From: Anodontia alba
Taxonomy: Eukaryota > Mollusca > Bivalvia > Lucinida > Lucinidae
Length of the DNA stretch: 64,000 nucleotides
Assembly (NCBI GenBank): GCA_964016985.1
Contig: OZ024825.1
Location: 39,493,557-39,557,556 of the forward strand
Reading direction: 5' to 3'
Shown here: positions 21,121 to 30,852 of the stretch, one piece after another
Numbering within the stretch: the stretch's first letter is position 1
Layout: the number at the start of each line of letters is the position of its first letter
The notes under the pieces: generated by a model
Told to the model about the DNA's origin: nothing
What the model saw: only the letters and a program-made list of their open reading frames with translations
The model's database searches: none
Program-made: the position numbers and the translations under genes

Positions 21121-21247
21121 AAATGTGAAGTAAGTGTCCGAGTAAGTATCAGGTATTACACATCACTAAATCCAGGCATCAAGCTCAGCACATCTAGACG
21201 CTCCGTGGACAGGTAGTAGATGCGGCTGACCACGCCAAATACCTGGG

Positions 21248-21322
21248 CCCAGGTGTTCAAAGCTAACGATGTCGTTAGTTAACGATTCGTTAAAATTTAC
21301 ATCGACTGATACGCAAATATGC

Positions 21323-21365
<43 letters not shown>

Positions 21366-21503
21366 AAAAAATGTGAGTGCAAAAGCTATTCACATTTTTC
21401 AGCAAAAAATATCAGAATATTGTGTATTGAATCCGCTAAAACAGTTAACGAAATGACCCTTAACGAGCTCGTTAAGCTAACGACGCTTTGAACAACTGGG
21501 CCC
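21248..21503. mobile_element. Foldback MITE (GGGCCCAGNTGTTCAAAGC ends) in LINE A
   Basis: Ends CCCAGGTGTTCAAAGC and GCTTTGAACAACTGGG, inner palindrome TGCTGAAAAAATGTGAGT and complement. It splits the LINE codons for KYLG and MDIS, with TGGG on both sides. The inverted counterpart is at 35,158-35,396. A run of 35 T (21,327-21,361) expands the left half. Confidence 0.87.
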
Positions 21504-22135
21504 TGGGCATGGATATCAGCAAAGATCTGAACTAGAATTTTAACTCACTCATCAATAGGATTACTGCAAATGCAATCAGGGCACTAGGTTTCTTGAGGAG
21601 GAACATCAAAACAAAACATGCAGACATTCGCAAGGCAGCTTACTCAACCTATGCCCGCCCACATGTAGAATATGCTTCTCCTGTTTGGAACCCCTACACC
21701 CAGTCCTACATAAATAAAATTCAAATGGTCGAAAGAAGGGTTGTACGTACTTTGGATCAGCAACAACCATTCCTCATACGCAAGTGTAACTGAAATGCAA
21801 AACAATTTAGGGTGGCGGACACTTGAGGACCGAAGAGCAAATGCCCGCCTTATTCGTTTTGTTACAAAACATAAATGTAGTTAAAACCTGGTTGCTGTAC
21901 CCCTTCCCGAGTATATCTCGCATCCAAACAGACTGACAGGACACATGCATCCTCTCCACTTCATCCAAATACCAACTACATCCAGCTACTACAAATATTC
22001 GTTCTTCCTTTTGGCAGTTGATCAGTGGAATCAACTTCCCCATCAAGCCCCTGTCCTCCCAGACCTAGATTTCTTCAAGTTAGGGGTTAGGACATTCTCA
22101 AACTGCGTGTCCTAAATTACAACACTTTGTTTTCT
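21503..22135 (+). pseudogene. LINE A reverse transcriptase C-terminus
   Basis: Reads MDISKDL, then ITANAIRALGFLRRNIKTK, RPHVEYASPVWNPY, NLGWRTLEDRRAN, VPLPEYISHPNRL and FFKLGVRTFSNCVS stop. It is the typical C-terminal segment of this LINE clade. Stops and two frameshifts are present. Confidence 0.85.
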
Positions 22136-22435
22136 TCCGTGTTTTAAATCTTCTGTAACATATGTTTTTTAACTTCTTAATCTTTTCTATCTCACTTTCC
22201 TTTTTCTTTTCTTCGGCACGGTGCCTAGGCCTCTGTGTCCCTGCTCGAAAGTCCTCGTTTTTGGATGAAAGCAGTACCTATAGATATAGATATTTTCTGA
22301 TAGCGTTTGTGGACGGATATCGACGGGCAAGTTAACAGCGCATAAATATTAACAGATGTTAAGCGATAATTTACCATTCTATGCGAGCCGAGCGTTTTTG
22401 TTTGTTTTTTGTTTTTTTAATTAATTAATTGGGTA

Positions 22436-22437
<2 letters not shown>

Positions 22438-22516
<79 letters not shown>
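22438..22516. repeat. Palindromic (TAA)n(TTA)n tract
   Basis: (TAA) repeats run directly into (TTA) repeats, making a simple-sequence palindrome of nearly 80 bp. Confidence 0.95.
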
Positions 22517-23573
22517 AAAATGTGAACCAAGGGTGAAAATTTGGTACCAGTAGAAACGATTTAACCCTCGGTAGTTTTTACTACTGACTGTTCCCCAGAT
22601 AGTATGACAACGTTGGCCTGACGTTGGCATTGAGTTGTATCATTGGCTGATGGTTATCCATCGGCTTTCCAATGCTGGCCCAACGTTGGGCCAACCATGA
22701 GATCAATCTAATTAATTATTTTAAAGTCAGTAAAATCATGTCATAGTTGGCACAATAATGGGCCAACGTTATGCCAAATACTGGAAATAAACAGTTTTAT
22801 TTGATATATGGTGTAAGGTTCGACCAACGTTACCAACATACGAGCATATATATGCAAATCATGCACTCTTTTGTATAATGTTGGGCCAACGTCAACAATT
22901 TGTTTATTGCTGACTCTGCTAAAGGGACAAAAATGTTGCCAAATGTGATTTCATATATCAACCGGTATGCATAATTTTTATTTCCAAGTTTCAAATCCAA
23001 CTGATTGATCAATAACTTAGGCTGTAAATCCAAAAAGTTTAACGTTGGATCAGCTGCGTGTCAGCGTTGGCCTTACATACCCGGAATAATAGGAATACAT
23101 AGAGGATCTTATATGAGTGTTCATGTATTATAGAATTTATTAAATCCGTTGTAAAAAAAGGATAAGATGTATATACATGTGTTTGTAACATAAAAAAAAA
23201 TATGAAAAAAAATCTTTTAACAAATTGTAGGTCAGTTAATATAAGTAACCAATTTAATTAGCATATTAATGTACCATATGCTGTTGAACAAACACAGCAT
23301 GAAGTGATCTTTATTACTGGCTTCCTGGTCCTGCGCCAATGTGACAAATAAAACTTGCTATATTAATTTGTAATCCAATACCTTGGAGTTATCAATCTTG
23401 TTCATTACTGTTACCATCTACCAAAGGTTTTATAACACTTTAGACTACGCATAAAGCTAGCTTTTATACCATTTGAGTTCTGACTCCGATTGACTGCACC
23501 AATAAAGGTCTCAAAATGTGATTTAAAGAAGAAGGATTAAGATTTTTAAACATGTGAGTATAATTATTTTATA

Positions 23574-24083
23574 TATTCGTTTCTAATTTTGGCAGAAATG
23601 CGGTGGATACGAAAGCCTCTTATCAGACTGTGCAGTTGTGCAGACTGATCTGAGTCTTTGTTGGATGCTCATATGACATTGTAGATTTTGCTGTGCTCTG
23701 GCTCATTTGTGGTTTTGACATTCTTACAGCACAAACATTGTTCTACTAGAGTAATGGGTCCAAAACACGCTCACGGAAACAATGTAGACCTTGATCAGAC
23801 TCCCCTAGAGGACTCAGGAGAGAAAAAAAGTTGTCAGTTTATAAAAAAAAAAGTTTTTATTGTAAAACCACTGCTTTTTAGTGAAATACTGTTTTACAGT
23901 CATGAAATATAGTACTGTGCTGTAAGAATGTCAAACTCACAAATGAGCCAGAGCAGAGCAAAAAACCTACAAAGTAACACGTGTACCCAGCAAAGACTCA
24001 GATCAGCATAACTGCACAGTGATGAGACTTTCATATCCGCCTCATGCAATTCATTATTGCTGCCTAAATTAGAAACGAATATG
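23574..24083. repeat. Large foldback element with about 150-bp arms
   Basis: The left arm (ATTCGTTTCTAATTTTGGCAG ...GCTCTGGCTCATTTGTG... TTGACATTCTTACAGCAC) is repeated inverted on the right (GTGCTGTAAGAATGTCAA...CACAAATGAGCC...AAATTAGAAACGAAT). A spacer of about 180 bp separates the arms. It is nested in the 22,594-24,548 element. Confidence 0.8.
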
Positions 24084-24085
24084 TC

Positions 24086-24190
24086 TTAGTTATACCATGG
24101 TTCGTGCGCATGTACGATGTGATAATGCACGAGCGAGAGCGAGTGCATTATCGCACGTACATGCGCAGAACCATGGTATAACTGATTTAT
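24086..24190. repeat. Near-perfect palindrome
   Basis: AGTTATACCATGGTTCGTGC and its complement around a GAGCGAGAGCGAG centre. It directly follows the large foldback. Confidence 0.75.
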
Positions 24191-24806
24191 CACATTTGCA
24201 TGCATGTAGATCATCTACATCGCGAGATATTTCATGCTGAATGTTGGGAATTCAGGCTACTATGTGATAAATAATATAATTGTACTCACATGTTGATTTG
24301 CTGTCGGAAAAGCCCCTTTCCACTGGCAAAAAATCGGTTGGCATCATACATAATTTAATACGTTTGCTCAACGTTAAAATTGTGCAGGGCTAACGTTGGC
24401 CCAACGTTGTAATTAATATTGACAATGTAATGCCTACACGTTGGCCCGACGATGGCCCAACGGGCAGACTTACGTAGGGCCAACGTTGTGTGTCTACGTT
24501 GGGCCAACGAAATGGAAACTATTATCCAACGTTAGCATGCCATCTGGGTCTAAGGGTGGTGCTTGTGTTTGTTCTTTGTGTGGCTTTGTGGCTACTCGCT
24601 GAGGGGCTCTTATCTGTTTGGTCCTGTTTGTTAATATCGTATTGTTGAGTTAAGTAGCTCCTGTGATCACCGTGTTAGGGAAGAGGAAGCTGGTTGCTTT
24701 GCTTTTCTTTTGGTTTGTGGCTGGTGTACTGTCTGTCTTTGTTTGCTTGCTTTTCCTCTTGGTGTCATTGGCAGGTCATGTTCTTTAAAATTGATTATTG
24801 TATAAA

Positions 24807-25230
24807 TAGCAGTGTCGCACGTTATTAACAGCCGTGCATTAACCGGCGAAAAGCCGTGTGTATTAACAAGGCAATTCACGCCCTGTTAATGCACGGCTAC
24901 GCAACTTTCAATATGATCGTACCGGGTCCACAGATTTGCTGCCGTTACGAGATGTGTATACTGCCCTGCCCTAGAACGGGCATAGTCCGTGGAAATTACG
25001 TTCGCGAGACATCGGTGAAAAGGCGAAACACAATAGTGCAAGAAATATGGCGAAATGTAGCAAATGTTTTCAATTTTTATGCAATAACAGCGATCGAACA
25101 TGGTTTTTCAATGCATTAACATTCGCCAGATCCCTAGGGAGGTGTCGAAAACTGCGGCCTACGGCCTCGGTTTTCAACACCTCCCTCGGTACCTGGCGAA
25201 TGTTAATGCATGAAAAATCATGTTTGATCC
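24807..25230. repeat. Two adjacent inverted repeats
   Basis: First (24,818-24,905): TAACAGCCGTGCATTAAC and complement. Second (25,095-25,220): CATGGTTTTTCAATGCATTA with AACATTCGCCAG, and their complements around a GGAGGTGTCGAAAAC palindrome. Open frames here are palindrome artefacts. Confidence 0.65.
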
Positions 25231-25465
25231 CTATATTAAATATGGAGAGGAAATGCCACAGTCACGGAACACAGCCTTTCCAAGGCACCGGATAAGTGTT
25301 GAATAACATTAACTGACAACGTAAAACAGCAGTTCGTCGAAAACAGAACAAACTAAAAGCAAACAGACTAGGGATGACTAACTGGTAAAAAGAACAGTAA
25401 AATCGTGGACGGCTTAAACCTAGTTTATCTATACAGCTAGCGTCAGTGCCATGTGATGACCGTAT

Positions 25466-25572
25466 AACCAGTTAGATTCTTTATAAATCTATAGCGGGCC
25501 GTTATCGGCCCGTCAGGGTACTGACGGGCCGATAAAGGCCCGCTGCAGATTTATAAAGAATGGTAGCTGGGT
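25466..25572. repeat. Hairpin MITE, family H (TTCTTTATAAATCTATAGCGGG)
   Basis: ATTCTTTATAAATCTATAGC then GGGCCGTTATCGGCCCGTCAG with complements, ends CCAGTTAG and AGCTGGGT. It interrupts a dispersed repeat (GTGCCATGTGATG...CTTCTCCCCGTACATCA) seen whole near 28,945 and 34,405. Confidence 0.85.
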
Positions 25573-26402
25573 AACTTCTCCCCGTACATCACTATAGTAT
25601 CTTTTAGAATTTCTAAATCTTTGTTATCTTTGAGTACACACCGGGAATTATGAAAATTAATATGAGTAACACTGAAGAGGCCTAAAAGACCGAAACTAGC
25701 TAGTCTGGTACAGAAATCTTTTACATTCCATTTTATTGTGTTTTCAACCAGTCATCAGGATATAAGGAATCAGGCTCTGTATGTTATTTGTTCGTTGGTA
25801 GGGTAAAAAGGGTGCAAATAACGTTCTAATGGCATTTTGACCGTTTGAAGTAACATCCGCCAGGCTATCTTGAATGACAACATAATCCAGTCAGTCAAGT
25901 TGAATGCTTTCACTACCGGTCTGCAATGTTGGAGAACGTCATTTCCCGTCGGCCTTCTTAATGACCTCATTTCCGGCGCGTCCTGTGATGTCATAGTTAA
26001 AGAAGATTGTTCAGGTGTGGCGCAACACCTTACCGCTTGACCGTATTTCAAGGCAACAGGTGCTTCTGGAATGCGGCACCCGGTGCCTAGGTAGGTTTGG
26101 AATGCGATACTGGGCATGTGTCTTTGATCATAGAAGTGACAAGAGATCATTAGACACCTGGACCGGAGGGTCTGGAATGCGAAATACGTCGTAACTTGTT
26201 TTATTGTCCGACGCTACATTGCGAAAATACTGATTGCAGATAAACGTCTGTTTCACGGATCCCGTCAACATTTGTTGAGCATACCCGCGATGGCTCTGGC
26301 GTAGTAAGATGCCCTTCACTTAAACTTATCAAGACCGGAACCTTCCAGTTTGTGTTGTCTAGTGGAAACGAAAGAAATACGTAGTCTGTTGGATGGATTA
26401 TA

Positions 26403-27742
26403 CGAGGGATGTTCGAAATGAATTGCTTATTGTCCTCTAGCTCGATATCCACGTGGGGCACGATAAAAACAAATACATACCTGTATAGGGTTAGTCAATA
26501 TCTACACAATGGTGTATAAATGTACATGTTAGACTAAGTGTAAGACATAAAATTTGCCATTTGAATACACGCAGTCATTGACCACTGCAGTAAAAATGGT
26601 TCGTAGAAGCGTCGACAAAAAAGATGAAATACGGGCTTACATCAAAGCTCGCTCAAAACTTGGTTGTTCTTTGAAGAAGCTGATGACTGAAATTTCTACT
26701 GCTTTTGGACCTTCTTGTGTGTCTTTATGACACAGTTCGGCGGTGGAAAAAGAAATTTGAGTCTGGTGTAGAGTCCATCAAAAATGCACCGAAAGCAGGT
26801 AGGTCAAAATCTGCATCTCGTAAAGAAATCGTTTCCAAAATAAAGGAAATCATTGAAGGAGATACCAGATTTACAGTTCGTGATGTTGCACGAAAGGTAG
26901 GCATATCACTATCAACGGTTCACCTTATTTTGAAGAAGCATTTGAAAGTCAGAAAGATTTCTGCTAGATGGGTGCCACATCTGTTGACTGACGAGCAAAA
27001 GAGGCAACGGGTTAAAGTGGCCAAAAAACTGCTTTAAATGTTTCCAAAATATGACAAAAAGCAGTTTGCCAATGTCGTCACAGGTGATGAAACCTGGGTC
27101 CATTATTTTGAGCCCGTCAGAAAGGTTAGCAATAAGATCTGGGCCACTAAACACAGCAAACGCCCAATAATTGCCAAACGTTCTTTGAGTACAAAGAAGG
27201 TTTTGTATGCAACCTTCTTCTCTGGTGAAGGAGTCGCAATAAAAGTGCCAGTGAAAAAGGGCAAAAGCATCACCGGAAAGTACTTCAAAGACGTAGTACT
27301 GAAGAAACTGAAAAAGTATTATCAGAAACGACGCCCTGCCACTGGTTTTAAACATGTCCGTCTTCTACATGACAATGCCCCAGCTCATACCTCCGCAATA
27401 GTTACGGCGTTTTTGAAGAAAGAAAAAGTAACTGTTTTGCCTCACCCCCCGTATTCCCCAGACCTTGCCCCATGTGATTTCTTTTTGTTTCCGAAATTGA
27501 AAGCATTCCTTGCTGGACGAAATACCAGTCCCGACAGGCACTTGGATCTGCCATTCATGAGTACCTTATTACTGTGCCCAAATCAGCGTACCGTGACGCC
27601 TTCAAGAAGAGGATACATCGGCTGAAACTTTGCATTTCTAGCCACGGGGAGTACTTCGAGGGCATGAAATGAGTACTTTTGGGCTAACTTGAAATTTGAA
27701 GTCTACAGATAGAAATAAGCAATTCATTTCGAACATCCCTTG
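26403..27742 (+). mobile_element. Mariner element, complete but inactive
   Basis: A full 1,340-bp Tc1/mariner copy. TIRs of 29 bp differ at one position (left starts CGAGGGATGTTCGAAATG; the right is its complement with CA for CG). The TA duplication is at 26,401-26,402 and 27,743-27,744. The transposase inside is broken by two frameshifts and one stop. High TIR identity suggests moderate age. Confidence 0.96.
26596..27672 (+). pseudogene. Mariner transposase (DD34D), frameshifted
   Basis: Starts MVRRSVDKKDEIRAY at 26,596, with an N-terminal helix-turn-helix part (RDVARKVGISLSTVHLIL, about residues 95-115). The catalytic triad is visible: GDETWVHYFEP, LLHDNAPAHT and PHPPYSPDLAPCDFF, with 34 residues between the second and third Asp, the mariner DD34D signature. 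Breaks: one extra T in the TTT at 26,723-26,725, an in-frame TAA at 27,035-27,037 (KKLL stop MFPKYDKK), and a lost base near 27,518 in the run after LAGR. The shifted 3' frame continues to the TGA at 27,670-27,672. All three Asp are preserved, but the product cannot be made without repair. Family members move DNA by cut and paste into TA. Confidence 0.95.
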
Positions 27743-27744
27743 TA

Positions 27745-28669
27745 GGCTTTCCATTTACCTAAATGTCATAGAAGCTTTATTGGACGTTGGCTCACTGCTA
27801 GATAGAAAATCGGTATCATTCGAAAAGTATTAAACTCTTAGAATTATCTTCTTTTTTTTTTTTTTTTTTTTTCTTTGTAATGATAAACTGCCATGATTTA
27901 ATACAATTCATATATGTGTATTAGGAGAAGAACTAAATAAGCTTATGCTTCCGTTCTAATCCTATTTTTTGTGTATATGTCATGTTTGTATAATCATTGT
28001 AATTTTGAAATAAACTATGTTTAAACCAATTATCAATTTTCTGAATCGTCTGTATCAGATGAGTCAAACGGTAAAATTCGACGGGATTGGGCGAAGATGA
28101 AATCCTGATGAAGTCACTTAATTCATGTTTTCAGTACTGTCATATTTTGTTTTTTTTTATTTTACCGAATCATTTCCGAATAAATACATAGCTCATCATA
28201 AGAAACGAATATACTTAGAGTTTTGTAAAGGAATTTACTGGACGATGACGTCACCATTGATCTAGAAATCCGATCAGCATTCAAGGTAGGGCAAATCTAG
28301 TCCTTAGAACTATTTTAGTCCTCTGACGTCACACTCTGTCCACCAACGGATGAGGCCATATCCGGTCTGTCAAATTGGATGACATCATATCCGGTCGACA
28401 ATATACATGTTTTATAAACAGCAATGGATTTCAGGCTCATGTTATTCGTTTTCTAGACTTTAAATAGTTATACTGAGTAAAAACATCTGCAGGAAGTGGC
28501 CTGTACCATCTGGCCCTATATGCAAAACTGATCATTTGGTTTTCAGTTATTTCAGTAGTAAGCAGGGTACCAGCAAAACAATATAGATATGGTCAGTAGT
28601 TTGCTTATTTACATGTTGGAGGCATACAAGTTTTAAATCAGGAATCAGGTAGGGCGGTCTAAGATCTGC
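27745..28669. other. Non-coding, nothing recognised
   Basis: AT-rich stretch with a T run (27,851-27,872). A segment near 27,890-28,030 (AAGAACTAAATAAG, then AAATAAACTATGTTTAAACC) recurs near 55,125-55,220, so part is dispersed repeat. Confidence 0.5.
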
Positions 28670-28754
28670 TAACAAGAGGGTCCAGGAGGGCCTGTATCAC
28701 TCACCTGATTACCAGACAAGCTAAAAAGGAAAAGGGACAGATATGACAGATAGA

Positions 28755-28862
28755 ACCCAGTAAGCATTCTATATAAATCTATATCGGGTCGTTATCGGCC
28801 CGTCAGGGTAGCTGACGGGCTGATAACGGCCCGATATAGATTTATATAGAATGCTAGCTTGG
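28755..28862. repeat. Hairpin MITE, family H
   Basis: CCCAGTAAGCATTCTATATA, ATCTATATCGGGTCGTTATC and complements to GAATGCTAGCTTGG. It is nested in element E1. Confidence 0.87.
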
Positions 28863-29162
28863 AAGCTGTATTCTCTGACAAACAATTACTGCCAAGGTGC
28901 TTTACTTTAAAGACTAAGGCTTATTTTACTATACTGCAGCTGGTGTTAGTGCCGTGTGGTGGAAGTAGAACGTCTCCCCGTACATCACCATAGTGCAGAT
29001 TATATTTCATTTCCTTTGGGATCAAAGTTGACCTTGTGGTAGAATAGGTCAAGGTCAACCTAAGGTTATCATTTATATAAATGTTGTAGGGCTCAAGTCC
29101 CTTTTGCAGTGTGCCATGTTTCAAGGCAATCCGACTTATGGTTCTGGAACAGAAGATTTTTA

Positions 29163-29173
29163 AGTTTTTTTTT

Positions 29174-29207
<34 letters not shown>

Positions 29208-29208
29208 T

Positions 29209-29255
<47 letters not shown>
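29163..29255. repeat. Poly-T tract
   Basis: T run of about 90 bp with few interruptions, inside the first core unit of E1. Lysine- or phenylalanine-rich frames here are artefacts. Confidence 0.95.
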
Positions 29256-29260
<5 letters not shown>

Positions 29261-30350
29261 ATATGGGCATGGCAGCATTCTTGGTCATGTGACTCGGACC
29301 ATTTATATAGTTTTTGTTCCCGCGAGGCTTAGATGCTCCATATAAAATCTGACTTCAATCGGTACAGTGGTTTCTAAGGAGAAGATGTTTGAAAGTGCGG
29401 ACGGACCTTCCAATGTAAAAGCCTAAATGAACAAAGTTGACCTTGTTGTAAAAGTCAAGGTCAACCCACTGTCATCATTTATGCAAACATTGTAGGACTC
29501 GTCCCTTTTCGCTTTGTGCCAAGTTTCAAGGCCATCCGACATATGATTCTGGAGAAGATTTTTAAAGGGTTTTTACCATATATGGGCATGGCGGCCAATA
29601 ATATATTTTGTACTTTTGTTCCCGGTGACCAGAACCAATAATATATATTGTACTTTTGTTCCCGCGAGGCTTAGATTTCCATATAAAATCTGACTTCAAT
29701 CAGTCCTGTGGTTTCTGAGATGTTTTTTTTTGAAAGTGTGAACGCCGGGACGACGACGGACGACGGACAACGGACCAATTGTATATTATATGCTCACCTT
29801 GTGAGCCTTTCGGCTCAAGTGTTAGAGCTAAAACGGTGTAACTTGAATGTCTTGATAAGGAAATAAACATCTAACAGCCTACTTTCGTTTTCATAACGAA
29901 TTTTGTACAAAGTATTTCACCATTTTTACATGTACTGGGCTGATAAACCCATGCGGCTCACGAAATGGAGGTTGAGGTGCAGTGCATTTCAGAGATGTAA
30001 CTAAGGATACGAGTGACCATTTTTCCGAAAGCTCAATGGGATCATTGTCAGAATATATCCAAAAATGAGTAGCTTTATTTCAGAGAGCTTGTCAGGAAAT
30101 GGTTTACAGTTTCCGTCTGACGGTTTCAACACTACAACTTGAGCCAAATGGGCATAATTTTGGGATGACTTTTCGATCTTCTGTAAAATTATGGTATGTT
30201 GAGGGCACCTAATAGAATCGCATTGATGAGTACATTCAACATACATTTTCACGATTAAATCAGAATATTTCCCTAAAACATCCCTATTTGTTTTCTTAAG
30301 TTATCGGAAGAATTTCCTAGGGACTCAAAAGCGAGTTTGAATCGACCATC

Positions 30351-30628
30351 ATGAAAACACGGCTATATAGTTTTGACCCCCTTAAGCCCCGCTTTTATAA
30401 GTAAATCTGGGGTTTACAATAGTATACATTAAGTTTCTTATTTCTGTTAAAAAAAAAAAACAACATAGATTGTGGGTACTTGTTAGAACCGCCTCGCCGA
30501 GGCGGTTCGAATAAGAACTCGCAATCTATGTCTTGAGCAGAAATATGAATACTACCAGAATTTTTCATCTGAAACTTTTCATTTTTGGTAAAATTCTCAA
30601 TATATTTGAATAGGCGTGTTTGCGTAAT
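30351..30628 (+). repeat. Foldback MITE, family B (ACATAGATTGTGGGTACT)
   Basis: Longer relative of family A. Ends ATGAAAACACGGCTATATAG and ATAGGCGTGTTTGCGTAAT; a CCCCTTAAGCCCCG block; centre GTACTTGTTAGAACCGCCTC with its complement and GAGCAGAAATATGAA. Related copies at 46,004, 51,418, 53,693 and 56,236. Confidence 0.8.
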
Positions 30629-30852
30629 GCATGGCAGACGAGCCGTCTGTGTTCGTCCTTGTAGTTATACCTATGGCTTGTCCATCGACCTCCCCACCCG
30701 CCCTTTTTGTGGGCCACCAGGCTTTATCAGCACAATGCACGTCCAAAAATATAAGTGAAGATACCTAGGAAATGCCACACCCAGGAAGCACAGCTGGAGA
30801 GATCTACAATAATTGCGTTTGGATAAATATACTACATATGATGTGATTATAA

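Larger units (their letters stand above)
18730..22290 (+). mobile_element. Non-LTR retrotransposon (LINE A), 5'-truncated and interrupted
   Basis: Plus-strand remains of a reverse transcriptase of the jockey/CR1 type in pieces: 18,730-18,877 (AEELAGN, DIILDFSKEFDRVKHQKL), 20,651-20,870 ([35 protein letters not shown]), about 21,190-21,247 (KYLG) and 21,503-22,135 (ALGFLRRNIKTK, EYASPVWNPY, GWRTLEDRRAN). The gaps are later insertions. The reading breaks at frameshifts and stops, so it is dead. The 3' limit is uncertain; a short ATAG-rich tail near 22,280 may mark it. Confidence 0.85.
22594..24548. mobile_element. 1.95-kb TIR element with repeated CCAACGTTGG-like motifs
   Basis: Left end CCCAGATAGTATGACAACG and right end complement CCCAGATGGCATGCTAACG form imperfect TIRs. 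Both subterminal zones (22,605-23,075 and 24,368-24,535) carry many copies of CCAACGTTGG or GGCCAACGTT. No transposase ORF. Nested foldbacks lie inside. Confidence 0.7.
28671..29831 (+). repeat. Satellite-core element E1 (same ends as E2 and E5)
   Basis: Left end AACAAGAGGGTCC...CTCACCTGA and right end GCTCACCTTGTGAGCC...GGCTCAAG...GAGCTAAAA match the ends of the elements at 30,853 and 57,000. The core holds two copies of a roughly 400-bp unit (TCAAGGCAATCCGAC at 29,120 and TCAAGGCCATCCGAC at 29,528). A GGACGACGGAC tract (29,747-29,775) precedes the terminal hairpin. A family H MITE is inserted at 28,755. Confidence 0.7.
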
